From NCBI GenBank assembly GCA_034430595.1, contig DAOUEL010000001.1:1-24154 (forward strand): a DNA stretch of 24,154 nt. Direction: 5' to 3'. Positions 1-6,908 of this stretch are shown here, one piece after another. The position numbers and the translations under genes were made by a program. The notes below the pieces were generated by a model. The model saw only the letters and a program-made list of their open reading frames with translations. It did no database searches and was not told the DNA's origin. Source of the DNA: E44-bin32 sp034430595. Its GTDB lineage: Bacteria > Chloroflexota > Anaerolineae > Anaerolineales > E44-bin32. The stretch's first letter is position 1. Every line of letters begins with the position of its first letter.

Positions 1-401
1 GTCGAGACCTCTTCCAGCTGTTCATCCACAAACCAGCGCAGGAAGTTCTGTGCGATGTGATCGCCCTGCTTAATCGCCAGGTCCATCAAGCCGTTGATCT
101 GCTTGGTGACTTCCATCTCCCAATCGAGCGCCATCTGCAGCGCTTCCTCGGCCGACTTGATACCAGCCGGGGCAGCCGCGATCTGCGGAATGTTGACCTC
201 GCCACCAGCCTCAAGGATGTAGTGAACGAATTTCATCGCGTGCACCCGTTCTTCATCCGACTGGCGGAAGAAAAAGCCTGACAGCTCCGGTAAATTCTCA
301 TTCTCGAAGAAGGAGGCGATTTTGATGTATTGGTTCGACGCTCCCAGCTCGCTGCCAATCTGTTTGTTCATTGCCTCGTTGAGTTCCTTACTGATAAGCA
401 T
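1..401 (-). CDS. ftnA: Ferritin (non-haem), 3' end cut off by window edge
   Basis: Iron-storage ferritin that oxidises Fe(II) and stores it as a ferric core in a 24-subunit cytoplasmic shell. The visible 133 residues cover most of a protein that is usually about 165-175 residues long. Expected ferroxidase ligands are present in the right order and spacing: E18, E51, H54 (in DEERVHA), E95, Q128 and E131. These match the E17/E50/H53/E94/Q127/E130 set of E. coli FtnA. The absence of a haem-binding Met typical of bacterioferritin was not tested, but the sequence resembles FtnA rather than Bfr. Start chosen at 401 because GGAG lies six bases upstream; an in-frame ATG at 413 has no good ribosome site. 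The gene is incomplete: its C-terminal helix lies outside the window. A Fur-like half-site lies upstream at 469-477. Confidence 0.93.
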   Translation of the reverse strand, partial: MLISKELNEAMNKQIGSELGASNQYIKIASFFENENLPELSGFFFRQSDEERVHAMKFVHYILEAGGEVNIPQIAAAPAGIKSAEEALQMALDWEMEVTKQINGLMDLAIKQGDHIAQNFLRWFVDEQLEEVS

Positions 402-464
402 GTTTGTCTCCATTTCTACTTTGACGGTTTTTCTCCCGGCAAATGCGTTCAAGTGCACTACCGG

Positions 465-477
465 TAAGATCATTATC
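465..477 (-). promoter_or_regulatory. Possible Fur-like half-site upstream of ferritin
   Basis: On the minus strand positions 477-469 read GATAATGAT, identical to the first nine bases of the classical 19-bp Fur box. The next hexamer (GATCTT on shifted reading) is only a partial match and the right half is poor. It lies about 70 bp upstream of the ferritin start. Iron control of a ferritin gene would make sense, but one half-site is weak evidence and could arise by chance. Confidence 0.25.
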
Positions 478-527
478 TCGTACAAGTATTAGATACGTAT
501 ATACCCGCATTCGTTACATCCTGGAGC

Positions 528-1751
528 TCAAGGAACCACCCCGAGATAATCGAGCGCGTACAGGGCATCGATGTAGTTCGGGTTGATCTTCAGCGCCGCC
601 CTGAAATCCCCCACCGCACCGGCCGTGTCACCCAGACGGTAGCGGGCCCAGCCCCGCCAGAGCAGAGACTCCTCCGCCTTGGCCGTTTTTGCCAGCGTGG
701 CATCAGCCAACTTAATCACATCCTCCGTCCGGCCGGCGTTGAAATACGTGAGATAGGGACCAAATTGGTAGCGCGTGAAGCGCCACGGCAGCCCCAGGTT
801 GAGAGCGCTGTCGAAAGCCTCGGCCGCTTGCTCATAGCGCTCGAAGTAAACCAGGTTCGTCCCCAGGTTGAACCAGGCGTACGCATTCGCTGGATCGACC
901 GCCAGCTCGGAGTGCGCCTGCTCGATGGCATTCTCACGGTTTGTGTCCGGGTTGAGATTGTCGCCGATCAGCGATTGCAGATCGGGGGCCGCATTCAATG
1001 GGTAGAGATACATATAGACCCGGTTGAAAGCCTGCCAGCCGTGGTCCAGGTCAGAGTAGCTGATAGTACGGTCAGGCCCGATAAATGTGTCCTGTCCGGT
1101 GAAGGTGCCGTTTGCGTCGTCATAGCCTGTCAGCAGCATGTAGTGGCCGGCCCAGCCGTTATCCGGCCCATCGCTTTCAATGACATAGCCCTTCTCGACA
1201 ATCACCGGGAGCCCCGCCGCCAGGAAGCGTTTTAAGATCTCGATCGTGCCCCCGACCCGGTAATCAGCCGCCAACCAGCCCGCATAGTTGCGGACATAGA
1301 AGGCGAGCTCGTCGATGTTAACGTTCTTGTCGCCGCGGTCCGGTTTCACCACATCGGAAATATCAAACTGGTCACCCTCCCAGCCGAAGAAACGCAGCGC
1401 CAGAGCCAGCGTGGCCGGCCCGCAGTTGTTCCAGTCCTGCTTCTCCCAGTCCGGCGCCTGCAGACCGACCACCGGCGGGAGCGGCGTCGGTGTGGGGGTA
1501 GACGTGGGGGGGATTCCAGTCGGGCTCGGCCGGGGAATATGCGTTGGCAAAATTGTGGGTGGAACGGCCTGGACGGATGGGCCGAAGGCCGGCAGCTGCT
1601 GTTCGGGATGCAACATACTGCGCAGGATCCCAGCCGCTGCATCCAGGCGCCATTCCAGACGGAACTTTATCCACGGAATCTGGTACATGCTGAGCAGCAG
1701 CCCAGCCATGATCAGGACACCGGTGCAAAACCAGACAATGCGAGTCCGCAT
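528..1751 (-). CDS. Membrane-anchored C39-like peptidase with C-terminal TPR repeats
   Basis: The 407-residue protein starts with a single hydrophobic segment (about residues 5-24) acting as an uncleaved anchor. A Pro/Thr-rich linker (about 65-95) follows, then a C39_2-type papain-fold peptidase domain (about 95-255). The likely catalytic residues are C110 in NCGPA, H203 in GHYMLLTGYD and D221 in GQDTF. The C-terminal 140 residues are TPR helices (AYAWFNLGTNLVYFERYEQA and ALYALDYLG are typical) that probably bind a partner or substrate. Classical C39 peptidases cut double-glycine leader peptides inside ABC exporters; here there is no transporter domain and the enzyme faces outside the membrane, so the substrate is unknown. 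No Shine-Dalgarno sequence precedes the ATG, and an extended -10 box sits six bases upstream, so the mRNA may be leaderless. Confidence 0.85.
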   Translation of the reverse strand: MRTRIVWFCTGVLIMAGLLLSMYQIPWIKFRLEWRLDAAAGILRSMLHPEQQLPAFGPSVQAVPPTILPTHIPRPSPTGIPPTSTPTPTPLPPVVGLQAPDWEKQDWNNCGPATLALALRFFGWEGDQFDISDVVKPDRGDKNVNIDELAFYVRNYAGWLAADYRVGGTIEILKRFLAAGLPVIVEKGYVIESDGPDNGWAGHYMLLTGYDDANGTFTGQDTFIGPDRTISYSDLDHGWQAFNRVYMYLYPLNAAPDLQSLIGDNLNPDTNRENAIEQAHSELAVDPANAYAWFNLGTNLVYFERYEQAAEAFDSALNLGLPWRFTRYQFGPYLTYFNAGRTEDVIKLADATLAKTAKAEESLLWRGWARYRLGDTAGAVGDFRAALKINPNYIDALYALDYLGVVP

Positions 1752-1757
1752 TTATTC

Positions 1758-1766
1758 ATTATATCA
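1758..1766 (-). promoter_or_regulatory. Extended -10 promoter of the C39-TPR gene
   Basis: The minus strand at 1766-1758 reads TGATATAAT, a perfect extended -10 element (TGnTATAAT). Six bases separate the hexamer from the ATG at 1751, so transcription should begin at or next to the A of the start codon. No clear -35 hexamer is seen at 16-18 bp, which is acceptable for extended -10 promoters. Confidence 0.55.
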
Positions 1767-1834
1767 ACCATCACCAGGTCCATTCTCGGCCTGCCTTATC
1801 GTACAGTTTGTAAGATTCTGTTCATCTTTACACC

Positions 1835-1840
1835 TATAAT
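1835..1840 (+). promoter_or_regulatory. -10 box of the sulfite-oxidase-like gene
   Basis: A perfect TATAAT hexamer lies 34 bp upstream of the ATG at 1875, giving a predicted leader of about 25-30 bases that contains the AAAGGA ribosome site. A convincing -35 box at 17 bp is not visible. The site supports starting the protein at 1875 and not in the longer open frame that begins inside the divergent gene. Confidence 0.4.
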
Positions 1841-1874
1841 GAGGACATACCGAGGCAACCAAAGGATATTCTGC

Positions 1875-3491
1875 ATGAGACGACCTTCGACGCTCTTCGG
1901 CGCGGTGATTGGCGCAGTCACCAGCTTGCCCGTGATGGCACTTGCCTATCTCGGGCAGCGTACATTGAGCCTGCCGTTCCCGCCGTTTGACATTTTTGAT
2001 TTGATGGCGCGCTTGCTGCCTGGCCCGGTGATCACCTTCGGCATCGACAGCATGGTGGCTATTATTCGCGGCCTCAAATTGGGCCAGATATCGGATCTGG
2101 CCAAGGCCGGCGAGCGAACAATGGCGATCCTGATCTTCATCGTCATCAGCGCGCTTTTCGGGGCACTGCTGAGCTGGATCGTACGCCGGACCAGCCAGGC
2201 GTCACTTGTCTGGAGCCTGGGGATCGGATTGGGCGCCACTGTCCTGCTGCTGCTCGTGCTTGTTGCGCTCGATAAGCCCGGGACCAGCCTGGCCATAAGC
2301 GCGCTCTGGCTCGGCGTGCTGCTGCTCGCCTGGACTTACTCGATGAACTACCTGCTGCATGTTGGTCCAGCGGCGATGCGCCAGGAACCTGAATCCCCGC
2401 TCACCCGCCGTCAGTTCCTATATCTGGTCGGTGGCGGCGTTGTCACAGTCGGTCTGGGTTCACTGGCGCTGGGCCAGCTTGGGGGAAGTGGAGCAACCCC
2501 GTCGGCCAGCGAGACCGCAACGGGAGCCGGAGCACCCGATCTGAGCAAAACCTCGGGCCCGGCCGCTTCACCCCCGATGGAGATTCTCAAGGGCCGGCCA
2601 GACCCGGCACCCGGCACCCGGCCAGAATTGACATCCACTGAGAATTTCTACAGCGTTGACATCAACGCCGTTCCGCCTCGTTTGAACGCCGATAGCTGGA
2701 GCCTGCAGCTGGAAGGCCTGGTTGACAACCCGATGACGCTCACGATTGATGATATCCAATCGCGGCCATCATTCAGCCAGGTGATCACGCTTTCCTGTAT
2801 CTCGAACCCGATCGGTGGCGATCTCATCAGCACCGCTGTATGGACGGGCATCCGCCTGAAAGACCTGCTTGCTGAGGCTGGGCTGCAGGCTGGGGCGAAG
2901 GAGATCGCCATCCAGTCCGCCGATGGCTTCTACGAAAGCGTCCCATTAGCTGAGGCAATGGACGACCGCACCTTGCTGGTCTACGAGATGAACGACGAGC
3001 CGCTCCCGTTTGCACACGGCTTCCCACTACGGATCTACATCCCGGATCATTACGGTATGAAACAACCGAAGTGGATCGAGCGTATGGAGGTCATTGACTA
3101 CGAGGGCGACGGTTATTGGGTCGACCGCGGCTGGAGCGCGACGGCGGTCGTCAACACGACCTCCGTGGTCGACAACGTCAAAGCCGATGGATCAAGCTCC
3201 AACGGCGGCAGCCTGCCGATCGGCGGCATCGCTTATGCAGGGGCACGCGGCATCAGCAAAGTCGAGGTGCAGATCGATGAGGGCGATTGGGTTGAGGCGG
3301 AATTGATCCGCCCGCCCCTCAGCCCGCTGACCTGGGTCCAGTGGCGATATGATTGGGCGTCAACACCCGGCCAGCACACGGCCCGCGTGCGAGCCTATGA
3401 TGGCAGCGGCAGCTTACAGCATGTCGAAGCGCGCGGTGCACGACCTTCAGGGGCAACGGGCATCGACCAGCTCAGCTTCAGCGTAAGCTGA
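1875..3491 (+). CDS. Membrane-anchored sulfite-oxidase-family molybdopterin oxidoreductase
   Basis: The 538-residue protein has two parts. Residues 1-205 contain about five hydrophobic segments (near 8-28, 45-65, 84-104, 110-132, 137-160) and then a twin-arginine motif LTRRQFLYL (176-184) in front of a sixth. Residues 250-538 form a sulfite-oxidase-type molybdenum-cofactor domain: C308 in TLSCISN is the expected Mo ligand, and FPLRIYIPDHYGMKQPKW is the family's conserved core. A C-terminal Ig-like dimerisation domain (about 425-538) follows. It probably oxidises or reduces a small oxo-anion or sulfoxide outside the membrane, passing electrons to or from the quinone or cytochrome pool; the substrate cannot be told. 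The start at 1875 is preceded by AAAGGA at good spacing. No haem domain is fused. The twin-arginine motif inside a polytopic protein suggests dual Sec/Tat insertion. Confidence 0.87.
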   Translation: MRRPSTLFGAVIGAVTSLPVMALAYLGQRTLSLPFPPFDIFDLMARLLPGPVITFGIDSMVAIIRGLKLGQISDLAKAGERTMAILIFIVISALFGALLSWIVRRTSQASLVWSLGIGLGATVLLLLVLVALDKPGTSLAISALWLGVLLLAWTYSMNYLLHVGPAAMRQEPESPLTRRQFLYLVGGGVVTVGLGSLALGQLGGSGATPSASETATGAGAPDLSKTSGPAASPPMEILKGRPDPAPGTRPELTSTENFYSVDINAVPPRLNADSWSLQLEGLVDNPMTLTIDDIQSRPSFSQVITLSCISNPIGGDLISTAVWTGIRLKDLLAEAGLQAGAKEIAIQSADGFYESVPLAEAMDDRTLLVYEMNDEPLPFAHGFPLRIYIPDHYGMKQPKWIERMEVIDYEGDGYWVDRGWSATAVVNTTSVVDNVKADGSSSNGGSLPIGGIAYAGARGISKVEVQIDEGDWVEAELIRPPLSPLTWVQWRYDWASTPGQHTARVRAYDGSGSLQHVEARGARPSGATGIDQLSFSVS

Positions 3492-3514
3492 ACGAGCATC
3501 ACGCAGGCTAATTC

Positions 3515-3543
3515 CGTAGGGGCGGGGTCTCCCCGCCCCTACG
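3515..3543. repeat. GTAGGGG palindrome, copy 1
   Basis: A 13-bp stem with a three-base TCT loop; arms begin CGTAGGGGCGGGG and end with its exact complement. It lies 24 bp past the stop of the upstream gene. No T-run follows, so it is not a canonical terminator, although it could stabilise the 3' end of the mRNA. Confidence 0.85.
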
Positions 3544-3595
3544 CCGTTAAGACGATGGCTTTATTTCGCCCTCACGGGCAAATGATTCTCCCTAC

Positions 3596-3627
3596 CCGTA
3601 GGGGCACGATATATCGTGCCCCTACGG
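3596..3627. repeat. GTAGGGG palindrome, copy 2 (perfect 32-bp palindrome)
   Basis: Every base from 3596 to 3627 pairs with its mirror. The arm starts CCGTAGGGGCACGAT. It shares the outer CGTAGGGGC/GCCCCTACG with copy 1 but has a different centre, as expected of a mobile or diversifying REP-like family. Confidence 0.88.
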
Positions 3628-3731
3628 TGTCCCGCTGCAGTAAAAAGGGATGGCGCTGACCTGTCCCTGCTGCTGTGACCTGAGCGTACTCCCATACTTC
3701 GCTAATCTTGACGAGATCCCGATCCTCTTTC

Positions 3732-3754
3732 GTAGGGGGGCGCCGCCCCCCTAC
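3732..3754. repeat. GTAGGGG palindrome, copy 3
   Basis: An 11-bp arm GTAGGGGGGCG, a single central C, then the exact reverse complement. Same outer sequence as the other two copies, with a different inner part. Confidence 0.8.
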
Positions 3755-3884
3755 AACATCCACCGAGTGTTGACTCACTAACCACCCCGTAGCTGAAGCT
3801 AAACATCAAAATCGAATAGAATAAGGCCGGATCCAAACCCATCCAGGCGCTTACAATCTGGCCGGAATATAAAGGAATCAACGG

Positions 3885-4823
3885 ATGAAGAAGCTCCTGC
3901 TCACACTCGTCCTCGCGCTGGGCCTCGGCGCCTGCGCTTCAACAGCGACAGAAACTCCCGTCGTGCGAGTCGGCATGCTGCCCGTCTTAGACGGGCTGCC
4001 GATCTACGTTGCCCAGGCCGAGGGCTATTTCTCCGAGGAGGGGGTCGTGGTTGAGATCATCCCGGTCGGCTCGGCGCCCGAACGCGACCAGCTGATGCAG
4101 TCACGCCAGATCGATGCCATGATTAATGAAATCGTTTCGGTGCTGTTCTACAACAAGGACGGCATCCAGGTCGTGGCCGTGCGCTTCGCCCGCACCGCTA
4201 CACCGAACGCCCCGGTCTTCCGCATCGTCGCTTCCGCGTCCAGCGGGATCACCGATGTCGATGGATTGAAAGGGGTGCCGATCGGACTATCGGAAGGCAC
4301 GGTGATCGAATACACCACCGACCGTATGCTCGAAAAGGCAGGCCTGGCGCCGGATGAGATCGTGGCACTTGCTGTACCGAAGATCGCCGACCGCATGAAC
4401 CTGCTCGATTCCGGCCAGCTGGATGCCGCCAACCTGCCAGACCCGGCCGCTTCGCTAGCGATCCTTAATGGCGGGGTGGACGTGATCGACGACACCAGCT
4501 ACCCGGAAATCAGCAGCAGCGTAATTTCGTTCTCAAAGGCTTACCTTGACTCCAATCCCGAGGCCGCCCGGGCATTTCTGCGGGCGGTCGAGCGTGCTGT
4601 CGATGCCATCAACGCCGACCGTAACGCCTGGGAGAACCTGCTGGGCGAACAGAACCTGGTCCCGGCGCCTCTGCTCGGCACCTACCAGCTGCCGTCGTAC
4701 CCGGCCGCCTCCGTGCCGGACGAAGCGCAGTTCAACGATGCGATGAGTTGGGCACTCGATAAAGGCCTCCTCATGGGTCCGGTGCCCTACACCGGCTCTG
4801 TTGACGCTTCCTTTTTACCGTAG
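3885..4823 (+). CDS. ABC transporter substrate-binding lipoprotein, NMT1/SsuA-like
   Basis: Solute-binding protein of the nitrate/taurine/sulfonate/thiamine-precursor type (NitT/TauT, NMT1/THI5-like fold). A lipoprotein signal (MKKLLLTLVLALGLGAC) ends in lipobox LGAC, so C17 would be lipidated and the protein tethered outside the membrane. The mature part opens with VRVGMLPVLDGLPIYVAQAE, the typical first strand and helix of this family, followed by YFSEEGVVVEII. It is 312 residues long, normal for the family. Start at 3885 has GGA about nine bases upstream. It heads a plus-strand run with the ATPase and permease and delivers substrate to them. The ligand cannot be deduced; a sulfonate, taurine, nitrate, riboflavin-like or pyrimidine ligand are all possible for this family. 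Confidence 0.88.
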   Translation: MKKLLLTLVLALGLGACASTATETPVVRVGMLPVLDGLPIYVAQAEGYFSEEGVVVEIIPVGSAPERDQLMQSRQIDAMINEIVSVLFYNKDGIQVVAVRFARTATPNAPVFRIVASASSGITDVDGLKGVPIGLSEGTVIEYTTDRMLEKAGLAPDEIVALAVPKIADRMNLLDSGQLDAANLPDPAASLAILNGGVDVIDDTSYPEISSSVISFSKAYLDSNPEAARAFLRAVERAVDAINADRNAWENLLGEQNLVPAPLLGTYQLPSYPAASVPDEAQFNDAMSWALDKGLLMGPVPYTGSVDASFLP

Positions 4824-4845
4824 AACAATCCCGACAGGCCGAACC

Positions 4846-5643
4846 GTGGACGAACGAACACCAGCCGACATGATCGCACTGCAGGGGATCGAGTTCAGCT
4901 ACCCCGGGGGCGAGCCTGTTTTTAAGCACTTCAACTGGACCGCTGAACCTGGCGATCTCTGGGCGGTGCTCGGTCCCTCCGGCTGCGGCAAGAGCACGCT
5001 GCTCTACCTGCTGGCCGGGCTGCGGCAGCCGCGTGCCGGACGAATCCTGATCGATGGAAAGGTGCTCGAACGGCCACGCCCTCGCACCGGGTTGATCCTG
5101 CAGGATTATGGCCTGCTGCCGTGGGCGACGGTCGCTGAGAACGCCGCCCTCGGCCTGCGGCTGCGTCGCTTTTACGGGCCAGATGGGCTGCATGCACCGC
5201 CCGATGAACGCGTGACGGAAGTGGGCCCGCGCGTCGAGCCCTGGCTCGATCGCCTGGGACTTTCCACCGTCCGCGACAGCTATCCCTCCCAGATATCCGG
5301 CGGCCAGCGCCAGCGCACGGCCATCGCCCGCACGCTTGCGCTCGAGCCGGACCTGCTGCTGATGGATGAGCCCTTCGCCTCGCTCGATGCACCGACACGC
5401 GAAGGCCTGCAGGATCTGGTGCTGGGTCTGCACAGCGAACGTGATCTAACGGTCGTGCTCGTCACGCACGCGGTGGAGGAGGCGGCCTTGATCGGCCGCC
5501 GAATCCTGGTGCTGCGCCAGCCGCCCATACGTGAAGCCCTGATATTCGATAATCCTGGTGGCGGGACGCCAGGCTTCCGTGCAAGCCCCGCTTATCCTGC
5601 GATGATTACTGCACTGCGGCAGGTGCTGGATGGTGGAAGATGA
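4846..5643 (+). CDS. ABC transporter ATPase, SsuB/TauB-like
   Basis: Cytoplasmic ATPase that powers the importer formed with the neighbouring lipoprotein and permease. All nucleotide-binding motifs are present: Walker A GPSGCGKST (residues 43-51), Q-loop in LILQDYGLLPW, signature ISGGQRQR, Walker B LLLMDEP and switch histidine in THAVEEA. The phrase LLPWATVAENAALGL is typical of the nitrate/sulfonate/taurine branch. Two starts are possible: GTG at 4846, with AGG seven bases upstream (265 residues, chosen), or ATG at 4870 with no ribosome site. The frame stays open back to a TTG at 4801, but that would overlap the lipoprotein gene. The last bases overlap the permease start as ATGA, which suggests translational coupling. 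Confidence 0.92.
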   Translation: MDERTPADMIALQGIEFSYPGGEPVFKHFNWTAEPGDLWAVLGPSGCGKSTLLYLLAGLRQPRAGRILIDGKVLERPRPRTGLILQDYGLLPWATVAENAALGLRLRRFYGPDGLHAPPDERVTEVGPRVEPWLDRLGLSTVRDSYPSQISGGQRQRTAIARTLALEPDLLLMDEPFASLDAPTREGLQDLVLGLHSERDLTVVLVTHAVEEAALIGRRILVLRQPPIREALIFDNPGGGTPGFRASPAYPAMITALRQVLDGGR

Positions 5644-6380
5644 AGCGCGGCCGGGTGCTGATCGCTGCGCTGGCGCTGGGCGCGCTTTGGGAACTGGCAG
5701 CTCGAGTGCTCGGCCGGCCGATCCTGCCGCCGGCCTCGGTCGTGCTGCTTACCTTCCTGCGCGAGCTGGGCGGCCAGCTCGGGCTCGACGCCCTCGCCAG
5801 CCTGTGGCGCGTGCTGGCCTCGATCACGCTCGCCATCATGCTCGCCGTGCCGGCCGGCCTTGTACTCGGGCAATCCGAACGCCTGAACCGCGTCTTTGCG
5901 CCGGTGATCTACCTGCTCTTCCCGATTCCAAAGGTGGTCTTCGTGCCGATCGTGCTGCTCTTCCTCGGCGTGGGCGACACGTCGAAAATTGTGATCATCG
6001 CGTTGATCCTGTTTTTCCAGATCCTGGTGCTGGTGCGTGACCAGGCTGCCGGGCTGCGCCCGGAGCTGATCTACTCCGTGCAGAGCCTGGGCGCCGGCCG
6101 CCGGGCGCTCTTCCGCTACGTTTATCTTCCGGCCAGCGGTCCGGCAATTTTGACCGCGCTGCGGCAATCGATCGGCACCGCCGTCGCCGTGCTCTACATT
6201 ACCGAGCTCTTCGCCACCCAGCGTGGATTAGGCTACTATATCTATGTACAGGGCAGTACACTCTTCAATTATCCTAAGATGTACGCCGGCGTGGTCGCGA
6301 TGAGCCTGCTCGGGCTCGGGCTGTATTTCGGCGTCGACAGCCTCGAGCGCAGGCTCTACCCATGGCAAGGGGTGAGATGA
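5640..6380 (+). CDS. ABC transporter permease, SsuC/TauC-like
   Basis: Inner-membrane channel of the importer, 246 residues with about six hydrophobic segments (starting near 6, 62, 88, 105, 170 and 215), normal for the binding-protein-dependent permease family. The cytoplasmic coupling loop appears as QSLGAGRRALFRYVYLPAS, a variant of the EAA...G...LP motif that docks onto the ATPase. The protein begins at the ATG that overlaps the ATPase stop by four bases and ends three bases before the next gene. As only one permease gene is present, the transporter would use a homodimeric channel, which is normal for this type. Confidence 0.92.
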   Translation: MKRGRVLIAALALGALWELAARVLGRPILPPASVVLLTFLRELGGQLGLDALASLWRVLASITLAIMLAVPAGLVLGQSERLNRVFAPVIYLLFPIPKVVFVPIVLLFLGVGDTSKIVIIALILFFQILVLVRDQAAGLRPELIYSVQSLGAGRRALFRYVYLPASGPAILTALRQSIGTAVAVLYITELFATQRGLGYYIYVQGSTLFNYPKMYAGVVAMSLLGLGLYFGVDSLERRLYPWQGVR

Positions 6381-6383
6381 ACG

Positions 6384-6908
6384 ATGGCACTTGAAACCGC
6401 TCTGTTGATCGTGCCGCCCAAACCGGTGCAGGTCTTCAGCTTCCCGCTGCGTGAGCGCTACGACACCGAGGCTTTCGATAACAGCGTCCCGGCTCACCTG
6501 ACCCTGCTCTATCCGTTCGTCCCGCCGGATCTGATCGAGGCAACGGTCGTCGAGCTGAAGGTAGTATGCTCCTCCATCCCGCCATTTGAGGTCACGCTCG
6601 ACCGATACGGCCAGTTCGAGGGCACGCTTTTCCTCGAGCCATCGAATCCGGAGCCGATCCTCAAGCTTTACCACCGCCTGGCGGAAACCTTCCCCGAGTA
6701 CCCGGTCTACGGCGGAGAGCATGGCTCTGAGCTGCATCCGCACCTGACGCTGGCGCAGGCCGAGAGCGAGGCGGAGGCATTCAAAATCGAACTGCCACCC
6801 GTCCCATCCTTCACCTTCACCGTTGATAAGCTGCATCTCTACCTCGGTTCGACCGAGGATGACACGCCCTTCATCCCGCGGGCGGTGATCCCTCTCGGCA
6901 GCAAATGA
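6384..6908 (+). CDS. 2H phosphoesterase (2'-5' RNA ligase family)
   Basis: A 174-residue cytoplasmic protein with the two His-x-Thr motifs that define the 2H phosphoesterase superfamily: H38-L-T40 (AHLTLLYPF) and H120-L-T122 (HPHLTLAQ). These act together to cleave or ligate 2'-5' phosphodiester or 2',3'-cyclic phosphate bonds in RNA or nucleotides. Family members (LigT/ThpR, YjcG-like) are about 170-190 residues, matching this one. The biological substrate is unknown. It starts three bases after the permease and its stop overlaps the next start (ATGA), so it is part of the same transcription unit, but nothing connects its chemistry to transport or quinones. Confidence 0.85.
   Translation: MALETALLIVPPKPVQVFSFPLRERYDTEAFDNSVPAHLTLLYPFVPPDLIEATVVELKVVCSSIPPFEVTLDRYGQFEGTLFLEPSNPEPILKLYHRLAETFPEYPVYGGEHGSELHPHLTLAQAESEAEAFKIELPPVPSFTFTVDKLHLYLGSTEDDTPFIPRAVIPLGSK

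Larger units (their letters stand above)
3492..3884. other. Intergenic region with palindromic repeats, no gene
   Basis: This 393-bp gap lies between the molybdoprotein and the ABC-transporter lipoprotein. It contains three near-perfect palindromes with GTAGGGG/CCCCTAC ends (listed separately). A fourth degenerate copy may lie near 3566-3595, where ATTTCGCCC and GCAAATGATTCTCCCTAC resemble a decayed arm. The only open frame (3572-3778, minus) runs through the palindromes and has no ribosome site, so it is not called. No confident promoter was found in front of the downstream operon. Confidence 0.7.

Noticed and set aside
765..1235. 156-residue plus-strand open frame
   Set aside because: Antisense to the C39-TPR gene; no ribosome site or motif.
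1539..1874. N-terminal extension of the sulfite-oxidase-like frame
   Set aside because: Overlaps the C39-TPR gene and both promoters; AAAGGA and TATAAT favour the ATG at 1875.
3515..3543. Hairpin as intrinsic terminator of the molybdoenzyme gene
   Set aside because: No T-run follows; it belongs to the palindrome family instead.
3572..3778. 68-residue minus-strand open frame
   Set aside because: Runs through two GTAGGGG palindromes and lacks a ribosome site.
5592..6167. 191-residue minus-strand open frame rich in Gln/His/Arg
   Set aside because: Antisense to the permease and ATPase; biased composition of a shadow frame.
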